This document shows positions 62,174 through 64,000 of a stretch of 64,000 nt of DNA, piece by piece. The stretch comes from JBBECE01 sp040881985. Its GTDB lineage: Bacteria > Pseudomonadota > Alphaproteobacteria > Rhizobiales > Devosiaceae. Under the pieces are notes generated by a model. That model saw only the letters and a list, made by a program, of their open reading frames with translations. It made no database searches and was not told the DNA's origin. The stretch lies in contig JBBECE010000023.1 of assembly GCA_040881985.1 (NCBI GenBank), positions 40,877-104,876 on the forward strand. The letters are read 5' to 3'. The translations under genes were made by a program, and so were the position numbers. Numbering within the stretch: position 1 is the stretch's first letter; every line of letters starts with the position of its first letter.

Positions 62174-63487
62174 CTAACCCTGGTCGACCACCACCTTGTT
62201 GCGACCGCCCTGTTTGGCGGCGTACAACGCCCGGTCGGCGGCGGCGATCAGTACTTCCGCGCCGGTGCCGACCCGGCCGCCGCCCGCCACCCCGACGCTG
62301 AAGGTGACGGCGATCCGGGAGCCGCCGGCTACGATGCGCAAGGCCGAGAAACGCCCCCTGAGCTTGTCGAAAACATTGAGGCCGGTCTCGGGCGGGGTGT
62401 CGAGCAGGATGACGCCGAATTCCTCGCCGCCATAGCGGCCGACAATGTCGATGCGCCTGAGGCCCGCGACGAGCGAATGGGCGAGCGTCTGCAACACCCG
62501 GTCGCCGGCGAGATGCCCGAAACTGTCGTTGACGGTCTTGAAGGCGTCGATGTCGATCATGCCGAGGGTGAGGTCGGAGCCGGTGCGCTGGCAGTGCTCG
62601 AGCTCGAAGGCGAGCCGGTTCTTGAACGGGGCGTGGTTGAGCAGTCCGGTCAGGCTGTCGCGCTCCATGACGCGCTTGAGCGCTACCGCTCGCTCCGCCC
62701 GGAGCCGGACTGTCGCCGCCAGCTCAGCGAGCTGGGTCGGCTTGACGATGAAGTCGTCGCCGCCGAGACGCCTGGCCTGCTGGTGGACGTCGGCGCTGCG
62801 CTCGGCCGAGATGAACACGATCGGGGTCGACAGGTTATGCCGTGACTGGCGAATGACCTGGGCGACCTCCATACCGTCGGCGCCGGGCATGTCGATGTCG
62901 AGTAGCACCAGATCGGCGGAGGCCGAGGCCATTTCCTCGAGTACGTTTTCCGCCTCGGTGATGACCGTGGCGGTAAAGCCGGCCTGCTCGAGCCCGACCG
63001 CGTAAGTCGCGGCGAGCAATTCGTCGTCATCGACGATCAGCACCGACAGCGGCGGGTTGGTGGGGGCGACGAATTCCTGCAGCCAGGCCGCCATCTCGAC
63101 CATGTCGACCGGATCGAGCAGCACCGCGGCGGCGCCGGCCCGGGCGGCGCTGAGCCGCAAGGGGAAGGAATCGTCGCGGGTGACAAGGATCACCGGCCTG
63201 GCGGTGGCGATGACCCGGGTCACTTCGAAGGCGCCCGGCAGGTCGGCGCCGACAACGGCCGCGAAGGCCCTGTGCAACCGGGCGGTTTCGGGGCGGCTCC
63301 AGCCGTCGATGCCGCACAGGGCCTCATACCCCAGATTGGAGAGCAGCGCCGCGATCTCGCGATCGCGTTCGCGGGTGCCGATCACCCAGACGGTTTTCGG
63401 CTCCTCGGGCGGACGGGTGATACGGGCGTTTAGGGCCGACACGCCCGGCAGGAAATGCTCAGCCGATTTGCCGTTGTCGGGAGGCAT
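62174..63487 (-). CDS. REC-REC-GGDEF diguanylate cyclase (PleD-like)
   Basis: A 437-residue response regulator that should make cyclic di-GMP. The first receiver-like domain (about 30-140) has lost the acidic pocket. The second (about 148-265) is complete, with DDD and the phospho-acceptor Asp in LLDIDMPGADG and Lys in IVKPTQL. The GGDEF domain (about 280-435) has the active motif GGEEF preceded by RRID at the I-site spacing, so product inhibition is expected. This is the same domain order as PleD. Its place in a chemosensory operon suggests CheA is its kinase. Confidence 0.94.
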   Translation of the reverse strand: MPPDNGKSAEHFLPGVSALNARITRPPEEPKTVWVIGTRERDREIAALLSNLGYEALCGIDGWSRPETARLHRAFAAVVGADLPGAFEVTRVIATARPVILVTRDDSFPLRLSAARAGAAAVLLDPVDMVEMAAWLQEFVAPTNPPLSVLIVDDDELLAATYAVGLEQAGFTATVITEAENVLEEMASASADLVLLDIDMPGADGMEVAQVIRQSRHNLSTPIVFISAERSADVHQQARRLGGDDFIVKPTQLAELAATVRLRAERAVALKRVMERDSLTGLLNHAPFKNRLAFELEHCQRTGSDLTLGMIDIDAFKTVNDSFGHLAGDRVLQTLAHSLVAGLRRIDIVGRYGGEEFGVILLDTPPETGLNVFDKLRGRFSALRIVAGGSRIAVTFSVGVAGGGRVGTGAEVLIAAADRALYAAKQGGRNKVVVDQG

Positions 63488-63579
63488 GGGTACTCGTGCT
63501 TGTTGTCCAGGGCGTCGCAGACCCGCGGGCCGCGGGGGCAGTCCGGCCGGACCGCCGCGGGAGCGCTGGTCCTCTCGCC

Positions 63580-63897
63580 TCAGGAAATGTCTGCGGTGAT
63601 GGCGCCGCGAATCTGCACGGCGACGGTGCGACAGGCTTCGGCGACCTCGGCGTCGGTTTCGGGGGAGACCGCCATGTCCTCAAGCTGGGCGGCGCAGTCC
63701 CCGATCGAGGCGAAGCCGAAGGTGCCGGCGGCACCGGCGAGTTTGTGGGCGACGCGCCGGACGTATTCGCGGGTCCCGACATCCGGTGCGGCTGCTTCGA
63801 GCCCTTCGGCGAGGCGCTCGATTTCGGCGGCATCCTCGAAGGCGCGCTGGCGAAAGCGCCGGCGCAGGTCGGCGATGGCGGCGTCGGCGGCGATCAT
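63580..63897 (-). CDS. Hpt histidine phosphotransfer protein
   Basis: A 105-residue helical protein with an Hpt motif: phospho-His51 in RVAHKLAGAAGTFGF. It can pass phosphate between the receivers and kinases of this operon, for example the two receiver-bearing kinases and the diguanylate cyclase. The ATG overlaps the stop of the upstream gene (ATGA). Confidence 0.9.
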   Translation of the reverse strand: MIAADAAIADLRRRFRQRAFEDAAEIERLAEGLEAAAPDVGTREYVRRVAHKLAGAAGTFGFASIGDCAAQLEDMAVSPETDAEVAEACRTVAVQIRGAITADIS

Positions 63898-64000
63898 TCG
63901 GCTTCTCCGGGAGGCAGCGCGTCGCCGAAGCGGACCCCGACATCGTTGCCGACCTGCCAGCGCAATTCCGCCTCGCGGGTGAGGTTGGAGCCGGTGAAGC
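63894..64000 (-). CDS. PilZ-like protein, C-terminal part only
   Basis: The last 35 codons of a gene that continues beyond the right edge of the window. The visible end includes REAELRWQVGNDVGVRFGD, close to the final strands of PilZ domains (W-x-x-G-x-x-x-G-V-x-F). PilZ proteins bind cyclic di-GMP, and the cyclase two genes downstream would fit. It is cotranscribed with the Hpt gene. The N-terminal RxxxR motif that would confirm PilZ is outside the window. Confidence 0.6.
   Translation of the reverse strand, partial: FTGSNLTREAELRWQVGNDVGVRFGDALPPGEAE

Overview
The window is a GC-rich alphaproteobacterial chromosome segment. A Hyphomicrobiales (Rhizobiales-type) origin is likely, but the genus cannot be set from the sequence alone. 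The main evidence is a CtrA/ChpT/SciP cell-cycle cluster, an EipA (DUF1134) gene, an RpoH-type sigma factor, a dense group of GANTC (CcrM) sites upstream of ctrA, and the gene order serA-purA-rpoH-rluD-ctrA. One run of ten Ns (2708-2717) marks an assembly gap just upstream of purA.

Region 1 (1-24.8 kb) looks like core genome. It holds serine and purine biosynthesis (serA, purA), a drug/metabolite exporter, a large proline/alanine-rich membrane protein, and a thiamine importer operon (thiBPQ) under a TPP riboswitch facing a thiamine pyrophosphokinase. It continues with rpoH, rluD with a small DUF6476 protein, a membrane-anchored coiled-coil protein, TrkH and EipA. The cell-cycle block follows: chpT, a CheY-like regulator, ctrA, fliJ and sciP. 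Then come mnmA, a helix-hairpin-helix protein, an ECF sigma factor with a von Willebrand membrane protein, and tRNA-Met. Four convergent gene pairs here end in TAG stops that share one CTAG palindrome.

Region 2 (24.8-51.2 kb) lies between tRNA-Met and the chemosensory cluster and looks accessory. It holds an unusual aminoglycoside-phosphotransferase-fold protein flanked by imperfect 22-bp repeats, then three carbohydrate ABC importers, each with its own regulator (FadR-type GntR, IclR, FadR-type GntR). The first importer is divergent from a catabolic operon of aldehyde dehydrogenase, creatininase-family hydrolase, Gfo/Idh oxidoreductase, regulator and GH3 glycosidase, and carries RidA inside the transport operon. 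By inference this could open an oxidised cyclitol or amino-cyclitol ring. The second pairs an aldehyde dehydrogenase with a ribose-type importer and is followed by a fused FakA-FakB-like protein. The third is a ribose-type importer with two different permeases and no enzyme nearby.

Region 3 (51.2-64 kb, all minus strand) is a chemosensory operon of the kind usually tied to alternative functions rather than swimming. In transcription order it runs: PilZ-like protein (cut by the window edge), Hpt, REC-REC-GGDEF diguanylate cyclase, CheW, CheR with TPR-like tail, CheW, transmembrane receptor, CheA, CheB, and two REC-containing histidine kinases. The CheA reading frame is cut by one TAA codon just before its C-terminal receiver domain. 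This is either a nonsense mutation, a sequencing error or a split gene, and is the sharpest anomaly in the window.
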